A stretch of DNA of 64,000 bases from Cymbidium sinense (taxonomy: Eukaryota; Streptophyta; Magnoliopsida; Asparagales; Orchidaceae): contig CM038215.1 in the NCBI GenBank assembly GCA_021442155.1, forward strand, positions 276,756,413 through 276,820,412, in the 5' to 3' direction. Positions 44,511 to 56,399 of the stretch are shown here, in pieces. The position numbers were made by a program, and so were the translations under genes. The first letter of the stretch is position 1. The number at the start of each line of letters is the position of its first letter. The notes below the pieces were generated by a model. The model did no database searches, had not been told where the DNA came from, and saw only the letters and a program-made list of their open reading frames with translations.

Positions 44511-47415
44511 AAAAAGGGTTACAAGATCCTTAAGAGGGGATAAACTCCAAAACTACTGCTCAAAGAGCTACAATCAGCCTAGAGAGTAAATCCCCTATCA
44601 AAGTACAACCAAAAGCAAAATAAAAGAGAAAAGTAAAGCAAAAGACACAAAGTGATTAACATAGATAAGCCAATGGATAGATCAGGGCCAAAGCTCTTCA
44701 GGATGACAGAATGCATGCTAGTAGAGAGCAAACCTGTAAGAGAAAAAGAGAAGTGCATCTGGAAAAATAAAGAAAGATAGAAATTAGAATAGTTAAAGTA
44801 ATACAGAGAAAGTGAAAAATGAGAGCAGCATAAACTGAGGAAAATTATAGAGAAGTGTGTGAAAGAAGGGCTCAGTCACACCAAATTGGGGCATATGCAA
44901 ATATGAGCATCCAAACTTCAGCGGAAGGGTTACATCACAAGAGCTACTACCAAACCAAGAAGGAGTGAAATCATCACAGCCATCATTGCCTACAAACCTG
45001 TGAGAAGAAAGCAACCATTTTTTGAAAGTCTTATGGTCCTTAGTACCTGCAAACCTAAACAAAGCCATATATAATATAGAAAGGAGATGGCAAAGAGCAG
45101 AAAGATAAGGGGTCCCATGTAGGAAAATTATCATCAATATAGTCACCATAGCATGAGAATCCCTATACATATGAGAATGAGCCATCTTTTCCAGAATCCC
45201 TTTTAAAACCATAGCCAAGAGTATAATTAGGCCAGCATAAAAACCCACCATAAGAGAACAGCAGAAAAAGCATCCTACTGAAATCCTACTAAGCAAATCA
45301 ATGAGCCAAACATATGAGACATATATGAAACTTTCAGACAGAGTATACTGAGTATAGTCGTAAAAAAGAAACCCAATCATAATAAACAATGCGATGTTAA
45401 CAACCCCTTATTAATAACCATTGCGGTTAACAAAAAGCAAATGTAAAGCAAGGCAAGAGAACCCAAACCCAAATACAACAAATGATGAAGTCTAAGACCA
45501 AGGTGAGAATGCAATAAGATTAGTTGTACTAGTAACCAAAGAAATAGTGATCCCACAATAAGACCAAATAAAGATAGAAAGACAAACAAGAATGCGATGG
45601 CATAAAACTCGATAATCCAGATCAGCAAACAACCAAGACAGCAAGATAGCAAATGACAACAACTATCCATGGGACCACCCATTCAAAATAGAAAGTACAT
45701 AAGATAATAACCAAGTAGATAGAAGCATAATCACAGGGATCTGCACAAGTCTAACTGAACCAAGATGGAAAAAATAGTAGCATATTAAGTAGTCCACATA
45801 TATCATGTGATAAGCAGTAGCCCAGACACAAACAACAAAGATAATCAGTAAACCAACCCCATAAGCAGCTTGCTAGATGTAGGACCCTAAAGTCCCATAG
45901 TCAACAGATAAAACAGCAAAACAATTATTGCACCCACCATAAGATAATCCAATAAAAAATAGAGAAACAGCATAGACACTTAGGGGGTTCAAAGGAGAGC
46001 CAATATTGGAATCCTAAAAAAACCAAGATAACAAACAACCAAGACAGCAAATAATAGCTAGCTAGCCATAAAGCCACCCATTCAGAATAGACAGTGCATT
46101 AGTTAGTAACCAAGTAGGTAGTAGCATAATCACAGGCAACAAATAAAATAGTAAAGCCATTATTGCACCCACCATAAGATAAACCAAAATAAAATAGTGA
46201 TACAACATAAACATGAAGGGTTCAAAGGAGAGCCAACATTGGAATCCTTCAAGATAAAGAAAAGCAGACTGACAATAACAACATTAGTAAAAGCAGACTG
46301 GAAAGAAGATAAAAAAAAAGTCCAATCCTACAAGGAGAAAATAATAATAATAACAAGGGTATAACAGTGTCTCTCCATACAGGTTGGGGAGATGAGATTA
46401 ACAAGAATAATCAGAAAAATTAAGATAACAAATAACCTAGACAACAAATAGCCAAGAAAGCAAATTCGACAAAGAACCACCATTCGAATAGCATAAGATA
46501 ACACAGGATCCACAAGTCTAATAGAAGATGAAATAAATAGCGCAGATTAAGTAGTCCACAAATATCGATGATAAGCGCATCTAGTCACAAACAAAGACAA
46601 TCGAGAAACAACCCAGAGTACTGGACTAAATCCATAATCCAACAACCAACAATTAAAATAACAAAACAATTGTTGCACCCACCATAAGATAAATTAGTAT
46701 GGAACAGGAAGACAACATAGACTTGAAAGGGGTTCAAGAAAAAACCATCATTGAAATCCTTCAAGACAAAAAAAAGCAGACAAACAGGTAAGCCAACATC
46801 ACCAGTAAAAATTGGCTGAAATGAAATCAAGAATAAAATCCCATCTGAAACAAGTAATAATTGCAAGGTTATTGGTTGCTCTCCATATGTGGTAATGGAG
46901 GTGAGGTTAGATATCATAGGAGGGGGCACAACCCTATTAAAGAGAGAAAAGATAGATAAATTCGAGCCTGCCATGAAGATGTACAAAATTATAGCACTTA
47001 CAAAATGAGATAGCAAAGTCATGAGGCCATGAACAAATTTCCAGATTAAGGAAAAGAGAAAAAACACATCCTTAATCATTTAATGGAAAATTACAATAGG
47101 ACCCATAAATAGAATAATGATAGCAAGAAGTCTATCCCTGTAAAGTAGAAAGAAAAGCAAAAAATAATCCATCTCCCTCCAGCAGATAGGAGAAACCTTA
47201 CCAAAAGTAGTGGTTTCAATGAAAATAGTAGTAGCAGTAAAACCCCAAATAAGGTTAGGGTAAGTAATCCAACAACAGATGCCATAGAGATCAGCAACTA
47301 ACCAGAAAAAGGGTAACAGGAATTAACATCAACAAAATAGAGAAACATCAAAACTAAACAAAAGTTGATCATGAAGTTAAATAGGTAATGTAACAGTCCA
47401 AACCAATAGAATGTA
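44510..47415 (-). other. LINE-C 3' region with hydrophobic reading frames
   Basis: Noncoding or weakly coding tail of 2.9 kb. The longest minus-strand frame, 44,793-45,389 (198 codons), contains MAHSHM, ILMIIFLHGTPY, SSHRFVGNDGCDDFTPSWFG, GSSSCDVTLPLKFGCSYLH and VTEP, all shared with LINE-B and/or LINE-D at the same place. Other frames (45,377-45,682; 46,585-47,079) are hydrophobic because the strand is T/G-rich. No known protein domain is visible. Confidence 0.55.
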
Positions 47416-48450
47416 TTAATTTTTGAGGTAAGGGAATCTAGTATTGTCCAAATTAACCAAACCACACAAATGTTTAGGAAGTGTAAGTTGATCAAAAAAT
47501 TTTATGCCATGCAATTTAGCTCCAAGATTGTCAAGGTAATCAGCACATGCATTACCTTCACGCCATACATGAGTTATTTTATAATAGAGTTGAGAGAGGA
47601 GAGCCCTAGTATGCTTTAGAAGGTAGTACAATTCTGTATTGCCCATTTTGGTGGAGGTCAAAAGATCAATCAGCAACAAGGCATCCACATCAATCCAAAT
47701 ATTAAGCCAACCTTTTTGAAGGCAAATCTCAATAGCTTTGTAAACTGCCATTAGCTCAGCAAAAGGAACATAGCAAGTATTAAGGGTGTAAGCAAAAGCA
47801 CATAAGACTTTACCATTAAGGTTTCTAAAAATGCCACCATACCCAGAAGCATTTTGAGAAACAGAGCCATCAGTGTTAATTTTAATAGTATTAGCATGAG
47901 GTTTTACCCTATAAACAATCTTGTCATCCTTACCGTTGGGTGGATCCAACAAGTTAAAACCCAATTTATTTGTCACAAATTTACAACCTTTAAATTGATT
48001 GTAGTTAATTAAATTGGCATTAAACAATTCACAGATTTTATTTTTAATTCTAGTAATTATCCTCATGTGGTACATAGGAGTCCCATGATGTTTTGCATCA
48101 TTTCTGTCCATCCATATGAACCAAATAAGAGTGTTAGCAGTTATGACTTTAATGTGGCCTTTAATAGTGTTTTTAAAATAAACTTCAAGAAGTTGGTATA
48201 AAGTTAAGGAGCCATTGAATTTTTCAATGTTAAAGAGATCATCATACCAATTCCAAAGTTTGGAAGCAATGGCTCCATTAACAAAAACATGATTCACATT
48301 CTCAATGTGAAAGCAGCAGTAGCATTTTGAAGGTAAGTAAAAACCTTTACCCAACATCAAGGAGTCAACAGGGATGAAGTTTTTTAGGATACGCCAAGTT
48401 AGAATAGAATAAGAAATGGGAATAGTGTTATTCCTAATTTTGAAAAACAC
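47416..48450 (-). pseudogene. LINE-C ORF2 C-terminus: zf-RVT and RNase H, intact frame
   Basis: 344 uninterrupted codons to the ORF2 stop. zf-RVT: KCYCCFHIENVNHVF at residues 42-56 of this piece, then NGAIASKLW. RNase H (RVT_3): INTDGS (Asp 194), GGIFRN, AELMAVYKAI (Glu 232), WIDVDALLLIDLL (Asp 254/256), ITHVWREGNACADYLDNLG (Asp 304). All four catalytic acidic positions are present, so the RNase H could fold and work if expressed. The first Met is internal to ORF2. The upstream part of zf-RVT (48,480-49,046) is separated by a frameshift and stop. Confidence 0.88.
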
Positions 48451-49149
48451 ATTGGAAAAGTCATGAGCTTCTTTAATATGAATCCAAACATTTTTAAGGA
48501 TGAAGTCACTATTTTGAGAAAGCTTAAAAAGAATCTAATCATGATTGCTTGGAATGATAGGAATAGTAGTAAGCTTATTTAGAAGAGAGAAAGGAATATA
48601 ATAAGTAAGCTTACTATTGTTCCACATATTTTTCTGCCAGAAAGAGTTCACTTTAATAGCAGCAGTGGAATGGGTAGAAAGTAAGTCATCAATGGACCCA
48701 CCTCTAGTCTAGTTATCTTTCCAAAAGAAAGAGGTACTAGAGTTAATCCCCCATGATATTAATGATTTGGCTTCCCATTTGATGGAACAAAGTATTTTCC
48801 AAACAGGAGAGTCTCCATTTATAGGGCAAATGAGAGGGTGCTTACCACAAGATTTGGCGTCATTAAATTAGCCCAAAGACTATTGTTGCTCCTAAAATTC
48901 CACCAAAGTTTATAAGAAAAAAGATAGCTTGATTGGCTTAGATCCAAGACCACCTTCAAGAGAAGAGTGCCACTTTTATACCAAGAGGTCCAATGCATTC
49001 TTTTAGAAGAATTGTTAGAACCTAAGAATTTATTAAGGAGGCTCAATTTGCATAATGGTAGAATTGGTCAGCACAATGATTTGAATGAGATATAGAGGCA
49101 TGGAGTTAAGGGTGCTCTTAATCAAAGTGAGCCTACCACCAAAAGAGAG
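48451..49149 (-). pseudogene. LINE-C ORF2: RT-to-zf-RVT linker, frameshifted
   Basis: The frame 48,819-49,046 holds FSYKLWWNFRSNNSLWANLM, the linker after the reverse transcriptase. A further piece near 48,640-48,720 carries STHSTAAIKVNSFWQ-like sequence. Several stops separate this linker from both the reverse transcriptase and the zf-RVT frame. Confidence 0.7.
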
Positions 49150-50223
49150 TTAATGAAATTCCCAAACAAAAATTTTATTAGAAATTTTTTGGATTAGCTC
49201 ATCAAAGAGATGTGATCTTTTCTGACCTTTAAAAACTAGAACACCAAGATATTTAATAAGAAGTTGTTGTTGCTGAAAGTTAGTAATTCTCAAGATTTGG
49301 TTGATCCTATTACTAGGGATTTTAGAGGAAGGAATGAAACAACTTTTACCTTCGTTAAGAAAAAGACCACTTTCGTTACCAAATTTATTTAAAAGATTCT
49401 TAAAAGTTTTAATGTGATGAATATAGGCATTGCAAAAGATTATGAAGTCATCAACAAAACTAAGATGAGAGATAGGAAGACCACCTTGAGTTCTAAAAAA
49501 TATGTTGGGATTATTGTTGAAAAAATCATTAAGGCTCCTCGAAAGATATTCAACAATAATAATAAAAAGAGATGAAGATAAGGGATCTCCTTGTCTCAAA
49601 CCATGCATCAAAGGGAAAAAACCAAGGGACTTACCATTCATGATAATGGAGAACCAAACATTGGTAACACAATTTTTAATGAGGCGGATAAAGTAGTTAG
49701 AAAAACCAAACAAATGAAGAATTTGGAAGAGGAAATTCCAAGAGAGGTTGTCAAAAGCTTTAGAGATGTCCAGTGTGAAAAGGATGTTACCACCTCTGGT
49801 AGAAGCATTAATGTCATGAATCAACTCTTGGGCAAGAAGAATGTTGTCAGATATAGCTCCACCTTTAACGAAGCCAGTTTGGTTGGGTGAAATAATTTTA
49901 GGCAGCAGCGGATTAATTCTATTGGCAATTAATTCAGCAATGAGTTTATGAAAGAAGGTGTAAAGGCTGATAGGTCTAAAATCGCCCCAAAATTTAGAAT
50001 TATTAATTTTGGGAATGAGAACAATGAAAGTGATAGAAAAATATCTAGGTAAAGGATTGCCATCAAAAAAATTAATGACAGCATCAACAAGGTCAGACTT
50101 AATAATAGGCCAACAATATTGAAAAAATTGAGTCGTGTAGCCTTCAGGGCCAGCAATAGAATTAATGTTCATGTTATTGAGAATATTACCAATCGCAGCT
50201 TCTGTAGGATGCAAACTAAGCAA
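49150..50223 (-). pseudogene. LINE-C ORF2: reverse transcriptase domain, intact frame
   Basis: 357 uninterrupted codons covering fingers and palm. Landmarks: AGPEGYTTQFFQ (24-35), DFRPISL (81-87), ISPNQTGFVKG (111-121), LDISKAFDNLSW (first catalytic Asp 152), GLRQGDPLSSSLF (208-220), FVDD (256-259, catalytic pair), LNEGKS (289-294) and KYLGVLVFKGQKR (324-336). FVDD replaces the usual FADD but keeps both aspartates. The domain primes on nicked target DNA and copies the element RNA. It is probably the most intact polymerase in the window, although ORF2 as a whole is broken on both sides. Confidence 0.88.
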
Positions 50224-51496
50224 GTGGTTGTCATCATTAGTAATTGTTGAGGGAATCAGGTGTGAGTTTGAAAGAGCTTCTAAGGAAGGGTTGTTGTTTA
50301 ATAAATTTTTAAAATGATGTATTACAGAATCTTTAATATCATTATTATCAGTGATCCAGCTGCCATTATCATTTTTAATTTTTTTAATAGAGTTTAAGGC
50401 TTTCTTTTTTTTTTGAAAAGAGCAAGGAAGTACCTGGTATTTCTATCACCATCAGCAATATGTTTGCTAGTAGCCTTTTGCCGCCAGTAGGTTTCTTCCA
50501 TATTCTAATATTTAACCAAGTTATCTTTAGCTACATTCAACTCCTCAAGTTTAAGAGTCAAAAAAACAACATCTTCAAGAGAACAAACTAATTGTTACAT
50601 ATTTTTAAGATTGGCAAAAAGATTTTTAAAATGATGCTTGTTCTACCAATTTAGGTTTTGTTTAAGCCTTTTAAGCTTAAGCCAAAGGCGAATCATTCCC
50701 TTAAAGGAATTATCCAGATGAAGAGGGGCCATCTAGTTAATGGATACAACATTTATGAAATCAATGTGTTGGATCCACATATTTTGGAATCTAAAAGAAG
50801 TGGGGGAGGATAATCTACTGGAGGGATTTTGGACAGAAATCAAAAGTGGAGCATGATCAAACAAAGTTCTACTCAAATGTTCAACAGAAGTAATGGGCTA
50901 TTGATTGATCCAAAGAGAATTAAAAAGAGTCATATCAAGCCGCTGCCAGAGTCTAGAGTTATGCCATGTATAGTCGGAGCCCGTAAAGCTAATATCAATC
51001 ATATTGCAATCAAGAATCATATTAAAAAATTCTTCCATGGAATGAATGTTAGGAGAGCAACCTCCCCTTCTTTCTGAGGAAGAGATAATAGTGTTGAAAT
51101 CACCCCCAACCAACTAGGGTTTGTTGACTGAGGAGGCAAAGGTTCTTAAGTTATCCTAAAGTATGTTCCTACCAGCTCTATTACAAGAAGCATAAATAAA
51201 GGAACCAAGAATAGAAAATTCACCCAATGAGATGTGGACATTAACCAATTGTTGAAGATCATCAAGGATAGAGATGTTGACTAAATTATTCAAAAATACC
51301 AAATTTTATTTCTAATATTATAAAAGAAAATTTGAAAGCCAAGCATTCTAGCAACATGGTTGATCTTAGAAGAGTGTATGAATAGTTCAATAACAACAAG
51401 TAAGGCTATGTTATGAGTACAACAAAGACTTCTAATATGGTTGCTGACAATGAGAGTCCCAATACCCATAACATTCCAAATAAGTAAATTGTTCAT
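50224..51496 (-). pseudogene. LINE-C ORF2: endonuclease and connector, broken
   Basis: The start at 51,496 gives MNNLLIWNVMGIGTLIVSNH and VVIELFIHSSKINHVARMLG, the N-terminal part of the APE-type endonuclease; the frame stops at 51,290. The C-terminal part resumes at 51,113-50,898 as VGGDFNTIISSSERRGG, LIDISFTGSDYTWHNSRLW-type sequence and RLDMTLFNSLWINQ. The Asn, Glu, Asp/Asn and Asp-His motif residues are all still present, split over two frames. The connector (50,870-50,230) is frameshifted. Confidence 0.82.
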
Positions 51497-51645
51497 AATA
51501 AAAAAGGAAGGAAATGAAAAGAGATAACTAAAGAAATAAAAAGCAAGAAGAAAAAAAAAGTAGATGCAATTATTTAACGAACGTTAGAGAAGATCTAGTA
51601 GTTCTAGTGGAGCTATTAGTGAACATTCTAGCTTTAAGGGTTTTT

Positions 51646-52608
51646 TTAAAAAATAGTTTGAAAAGCTCTATCTTTGTCCAAAGTATCCCCATCTGAGAGA
51701 GAGTGATTTGTGATATTCAAAATAGGACCTGTATCAGTCAAAGCATTCCTAATGGTAATTTCCCCTTCTTCAGTAATTTCTCCTTCTTCGAAATTAAGCT
51801 GAGAAAGAGGGTTAGCATGTGTATCACTCTGAAGGGTAGTAGAAGGAGAGGTTGTGATGCCATTAATAGCACAGATTTCATGCTCATTTTCAGAATTACT
51901 TGTCAGATTTTGTTCCATCATCAAAGGATCAATAGTTTTCAGATTTTGCTCTTTCATCAAAGGATTAATTTTAGAATTTGTCTCCTCATGTTCACTAGCC
52001 AAAAGGGGTAGGTTAGAATGAGTCAAGGTATTATCTTGAGGAACCAAATTATTACAATTAGAAGCAATGTTAAGTATGTTATTATTAGCCTCCTCATGAA
52101 CCTCAGAAGAATTATTTGTAACATGCTCAGATTTCTCTCCAATAGGCAGATCAGTGGATAAAAAAGGAGTAGGGGTAGGGGCCTGATTCCCATTTTGAGT
52201 GACTTTAGGCACATAAGCAAATTTATTGATTTTTTCATTTGGTAGAGTAGGATTAGGATCCGACAAATTATTCTTTTTAAGATGAGGATGCAACATAAAA
52301 CATTCAAATTGATCATGGCCATGTATCTTATAATGTGTGCAAAAAATAGGGAAATTCTCAAATTCCACTTTTTGATTATAACCAAATTTCTCAGAGCCGA
52401 TCCAAACTTCTTTAGGATGCTTTTTAGTAATATCAATCTCAACCAAAATATGAGCAATGGAAGGTCGTGATCTCGCAGTGGTGGCCTGATCAATTTGAAG
52501 AGATTGACCAAAGAGAGCCCCAACTGCAAAGAGAACTTGATGTGTAACATAATGTATTCTCATATTAGGAAGAGCTAGCCATATAGGAACAATTGGGGAT
52601 TCCTCTTT
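51646..52608 (-). pseudogene. LINE-C ORF1, 5'-truncated, mutated zinc knuckle
   Basis: An open frame of 305 codons (52,563-51,646), the longest ORF1 piece in the window. It starts at MRIHYVTHQVLF (end of DUF4283), continues HILVEIDITKKHPKEVWIG and the knuckle CTHYKIHGHDQFEC, in which the second cysteine of CX2CX4HX4C is tyrosine. LINE-D keeps the canonical CTHC. The C-terminal 200 residues are Asn/Ser/Glu-rich. The truncation at 52,608 removes most of DUF4283, so the frame has no proper start. Confidence 0.83.
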
Positions 52609-52846
52609 TATAGGTTTTAGGGTTTAGGGTTTAGGTTTGGGGTTTATGGTTTAGGGTTTAGGGTTTAGCATTTAAGCTTTAGGGTTTAGTATTTTTAGGG
52701 TATAGGGTATAGGGTTTAGGGTTTAGTTTTAGCTAAAGGTTTAATGTTAGTTTAGGGTTTAGATTTAGGGTTTAGGTTTTATGCTTTAGGCTTTAGGCTT
52801 TAGGGTTTAGAATTTTTAGGGTTTAGGATTAGTTTTAGCTAGCTGG
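52609..52846 (+). repeat. Short telomere-like array T4 between LINE-C and LINE-D
   Basis: About 240 bp of TTTAGGG and variants, with no T-rich unit. It separates the truncated 5' end of LINE-C from the poly(A) tail of LINE-D, so the two LINEs stand head to tail with only this short array between them. Confidence 0.85.
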
Positions 52847-52900
52847 TTTTTTTTTTTTTTTTTTTGGGAAACCCCATGATGTGGGGGTATTTTATTGCCA
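52847..52900 (-). terminator. LINE-D 3' end: hairpin, poly(A) signal, poly(A) tail
   Basis: 19 T (52,847-52,865) follow AGCTAGCTGG; then GGGAAA, CCCC-ATGATGT-GGGGG (52,872-52,887) and TTTATT (52,891-52,896; AATAAA on the transcribed strand). The loop is longer than in the other copies but the stem is kept. Confidence 0.85.
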
Positions 52901-55790
52901 CAAAAAAAGGGTTACAAGGTCCTTAAAGGGGATAAACTCCGAAACTATTGCTCAAAGAGCTACAATCAGCCTAAGGAGTAAATCCCCATCTAAGTACATC
53001 CAAGAGCAAAAGAAAACATTAAAGCAATCAAAAGATACAAGATGATTAACATAATAGGCTAAAGGAAGGTTAAGGCCAATGCTCTGATGGTTGTAAGAGT
53101 GCTTGGTAATATGGAGCAAACCTGCAAGATAAAAAGAAAGAAACACCTACAAAGTTATAATGAGAGAGAAGAGCTTAAGGTAATACAGACAAAAAGGTAG
53201 AAGGAAACAATATAATATGAGTATGATAATAAGGAAATGTGATAGAGAAGGCTCAGGCTCAATCACACCATGTTGGGGTAGATGCAAGTATGAGCATCCA
53301 AACTTCAGCAGAAGGGTTACATCACATGAGCTACTACCGAACCAAAAAGGAGTGAGAAACTCACAGCCATCATAGCCAACAAACCTGTGAGAAGGCAGCA
53401 CCTAGTTGTTGATAATCATGTGAGCTTTATTACCTACAAACCTAAACAAAATCATATTTATGCATATGAAATAGGTCAGCATAGAAATCATCCACTGGAA
53501 AACATCAGCAGAAGAAGTAGCCTACTGAAATCCTGCAAAGCAAGTCAATGAGTCTTTAAATGACACCATCCCAATTATAAGGTATATAAATGAATCAGTC
53601 GGGCTAGAAGTACAGCTTAGGGGTAGATGTAAAGTCCAGAAAATGAGCCCAATCAATATAATGAATGTAGATTGGGGCAATCCCTTTATTAGATCCAAAA
53701 TAATAGTTGGCAAGAAACAATAGTAAGGGAAGGCAGCAAAACCAGAAACCCAAGAAAATAGCCAATAAGCATGGCAGCAAAAGCCAGTAGAACTAAACCA
53801 TAAATAGGAAAAGACAGAAACAATTTATAATACCACCCCTTAATAATAGAGATTATATTCCAAGGAGTAAGCACTAACCTGACCGATCCAAGATTAGAAA
53901 AATTGGGAGTCCAAATAATTTCCATATGAGAATCCAGAAAAATAAGACAGTAGATAACTAAGAGTAAAAGGTAGCCGTGCAAGAGCAAGACACCAAAGCC
54001 AAGACATGAAAGGGCTGGATAAAGATTGCATTCCAGGATAGATCCCCAAGACAAAAAGATAGTAGCAGAGCACAAGCCATTCAGGTCCCAGTTGGGAATA
54101 GAAATAACAAGGGTAATGTAGATCGCAGTTATCAAATAATGAGCAATACCCCAGATAGAAATAGCAAGGGCACTCAGAGAAATAGCCCCAACAAAAAAAT
54201 AGCTAGTGCAACATAAATACAAATTAGGATCCACATTAGAATCCAAAAAAATAAGATAGCAAATAACCAAGACAAAAAAATAGCCAAGGCAGTAGTAGCC
54301 AAGACACCACCAAGAGAAGGGACAACATAGTACCATAATTCGTGAAAGCCACTGAGACACCAATGACCAAAACAAAAGAGACAAGATAACTGGACAAGCA
54401 TACAGCTTGAAACCCTTAATCATATCCAGAGCAGCATAACCAAACACAAGAAAAACTACCACGTGTTGAGCAATAGCACAGGCAATCAGAGAGCCAATCA
54501 GAGAGCCAATCCCAACAACATAGAGGTTATTGCCAGATTGGAACCCACCAGCAAAAGGATCAAAAATTGTATTCAAATGAAAAACATCATTAGAATCCAG
54601 AAAAAATAATATAACAGGAAACCAAGATAAAACCAACCAGCAACAAATAGGCAAAACCATCCAAGCCTCTCAATCGAGTAGACAATGCCATAGTTAATAG
54701 CCAAGAAGATATAACATAGGAATAAGTATCTTGAGTTCAAGAATCGCAAAAGAAACACCAAAAAACCTTGGACAATCAAGATAACAAAACCGCCTATTTG
54801 CCATAAAACCACCCATCCAGGATAAACAGTGCAATTGATACAAGTTTAACGGGGTTCAAAATAAAACCAATCAAGCAATCATCAACATCTTGCTGAACAA
54901 AACAAACCAAAACCCTAGAAATAGCTTGTAGAGTATTAATCCAGTGCAGCCAACAACCAAGGCAGTTAATACCAACAAGCTGGCCAAGAATCCACCCCAA
55001 AAGCATATATAAAGATAGGGTGGGGAAGAAAACTCCCCACCACAAGCCAATCCAATAAGGGACATTCAAAGCATTAGCAGGATGATTAGTCACATTAATC
55101 CAGATCTGCCAAGGATAAGAGATGAAAGCCCATTCCTGCAGGGAGCAAGATAAGACCAGAGCCCCAATCTCAGAAGCTTCCTGTGAGAAAGCCTGCAAAG
55201 AACATCCATAGCAGGTGGAAGAAAAGAAGAAAGCACCCCACAACAAGATCCCACCAAAGAGACCCTGCTGAAAAAGGAAATGGATTCCAGAAAGAGCTTG
55301 CTGTAAGGGGTCCAGGTTACAGTATAAACAACAACCAAGATGATGAGTATCAGTAAAAAAGCCTCTTCATGCACAGAAATAAATTAAAATATAATTCCAA
55401 GAAGTAAAAGAAAACTGTCAGCTCCAAGCTAGAATCAAAGAGAATATAGGAGATAATCAGCATATCAAAAAACCAAATAGCCATTATCGCTAGGATCCAA
55501 TAACCTAACAAGAATCATCAAGATCCCAAGTGGGATTGCGCTTATAAAACCAGTAATAGGTAACACAAAGCTCAACTGGGTTCCAATTCAAGAGATTGAT
55601 GTGCATATAGTTCAACATCTACCCCATAATATTGTAAATGCCAAAAACAGAGATCTTCCAACTAAAGGAGAAGGGGGTAAAGGTAGCAAGTCATTGTAAA
55701 GAGCATAAGACAGCAATGAAATCTATGAGGAGTTTCCATAAAGAACACAAGGAAACAAAAAACCAGAAAAAAATGAAGACGAAGAGGAGA
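52900..55790 (-). other. LINE-D 3' region with a 323-codon hydrophobic frame
   Basis: The minus-strand frame 54,660-53,689 runs 323 codons without a stop and translates into an almost wholly hydrophobic sequence with internal repetition (FLDS, LFFLD, YCLIFLDSH). Blocks shared with LINE-B and LINE-C include SFDCFNVFF (53,010), SSHRFVGYDGC (53,390), GSSSCDVTL and KFGCSYLH (53,290-53,350), ALFILDGWFYGK (54,800-54,835; LINE-B 6,600-6,650). No signal peptide, family or start context supports a protein; base composition (few A on this strand) by itself keeps frames open. Conservation between copies could be at the DNA or RNA level. Confidence 0.55.
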
Positions 55791-56380
55791 ATTAGATTCT
55801 GAGGTAAGGAAGCCCAGAATTGTCCAAGTTAACCAGACCACACAAGTATTTGGGTATTGTAAATTGATCAAAGAGAATGATACTGTCTAATCTCACACCC
55901 AGATTAGCAAGGTAATCAGCACAGGCGTTACCTTCACGCCAAACATGAGTGATGGTAAAATTCAGTTGAGAGAAAAGAGCCCTAGTTTGCTTGAGGAGGT
56001 AGTACAAACAAGCTGCTGCTCATATTGGTAGAAGTCAAAAGGTCAATCAAGAGAAGTGCGCCCACCTCTATCCAAATATTGAGCCACCGCTTTTGAAGAC
56101 AAATTTCAAGAGACGCCATAAGCTCAAAGATAAGGGACAAGGTTAGAAATAAGGGGATAAGCAAATGCACATAAGACTATACCCTTAGAATCAAAATGCC
56201 TCCACAACCGTGAGCCATTATGAGAGAGAGCCATCAATATTAATTTTAATAATATGATCAAGAGGTTTTTTCCAAAAAACCATTCTATCATTTCGATAGT
56301 AAGACTGGTCTGGAAGGTTGAGGCCAAGTTTATTGGCAATGTATTTACCTGCTAAAATGTTTGTGATGAATTAAATTAGT
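55790..56380 (-). pseudogene. LINE-D RNase H domain
   Basis: The frame 56,007-55,792 contains ITHVWREGNACADYLANLGV, with the last catalytic Asp, and ends LCGLVNLDNSGLPYL. The middle part (56,170-55,982) has CLQKRWLNIWIEVGALLLID, in which the Asp of the DVDAL motif is Gly. The N-terminal part (near 56,240) has INIDGS-like sequence. At least two frameshifts separate the pieces. Confidence 0.78.
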
Positions 56381-56399
56381 TTTAAACAAGTCACAAATT

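Larger units (their letters stand above)
44451..52608 (-). mobile_element. LINE-C: L1-type LINE, 5'-truncated, best-preserved ORF2
   Basis: About 8.1 kb on the minus strand: ORF1 truncated at 52,608 (inside DUF4283), endonuclease (51,496 to about 50,880), connector, reverse transcriptase (50,223-49,150), zf-RVT and RNase H (49,046-47,416), a 2.9-kb 3' region, then hairpin, AATAAA and degenerate poly(A). The 5' end is joined straight to TTTAGGG repeats (T4), as expected from incomplete reverse transcription. Long uninterrupted stretches in reverse transcriptase and RNase H suggest it is younger than LINE-A and LINE-B. Confidence 0.9.

Noticed and set aside
53689..54660. 323-codon hydrophobic frame as a membrane-protein gene
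   Set aside because: It lies in the LINE 3' region, has internal word repeats, no recognisable family, and the strand is poor in A so stops are rare by composition. Kept as a finding, not as a gene.
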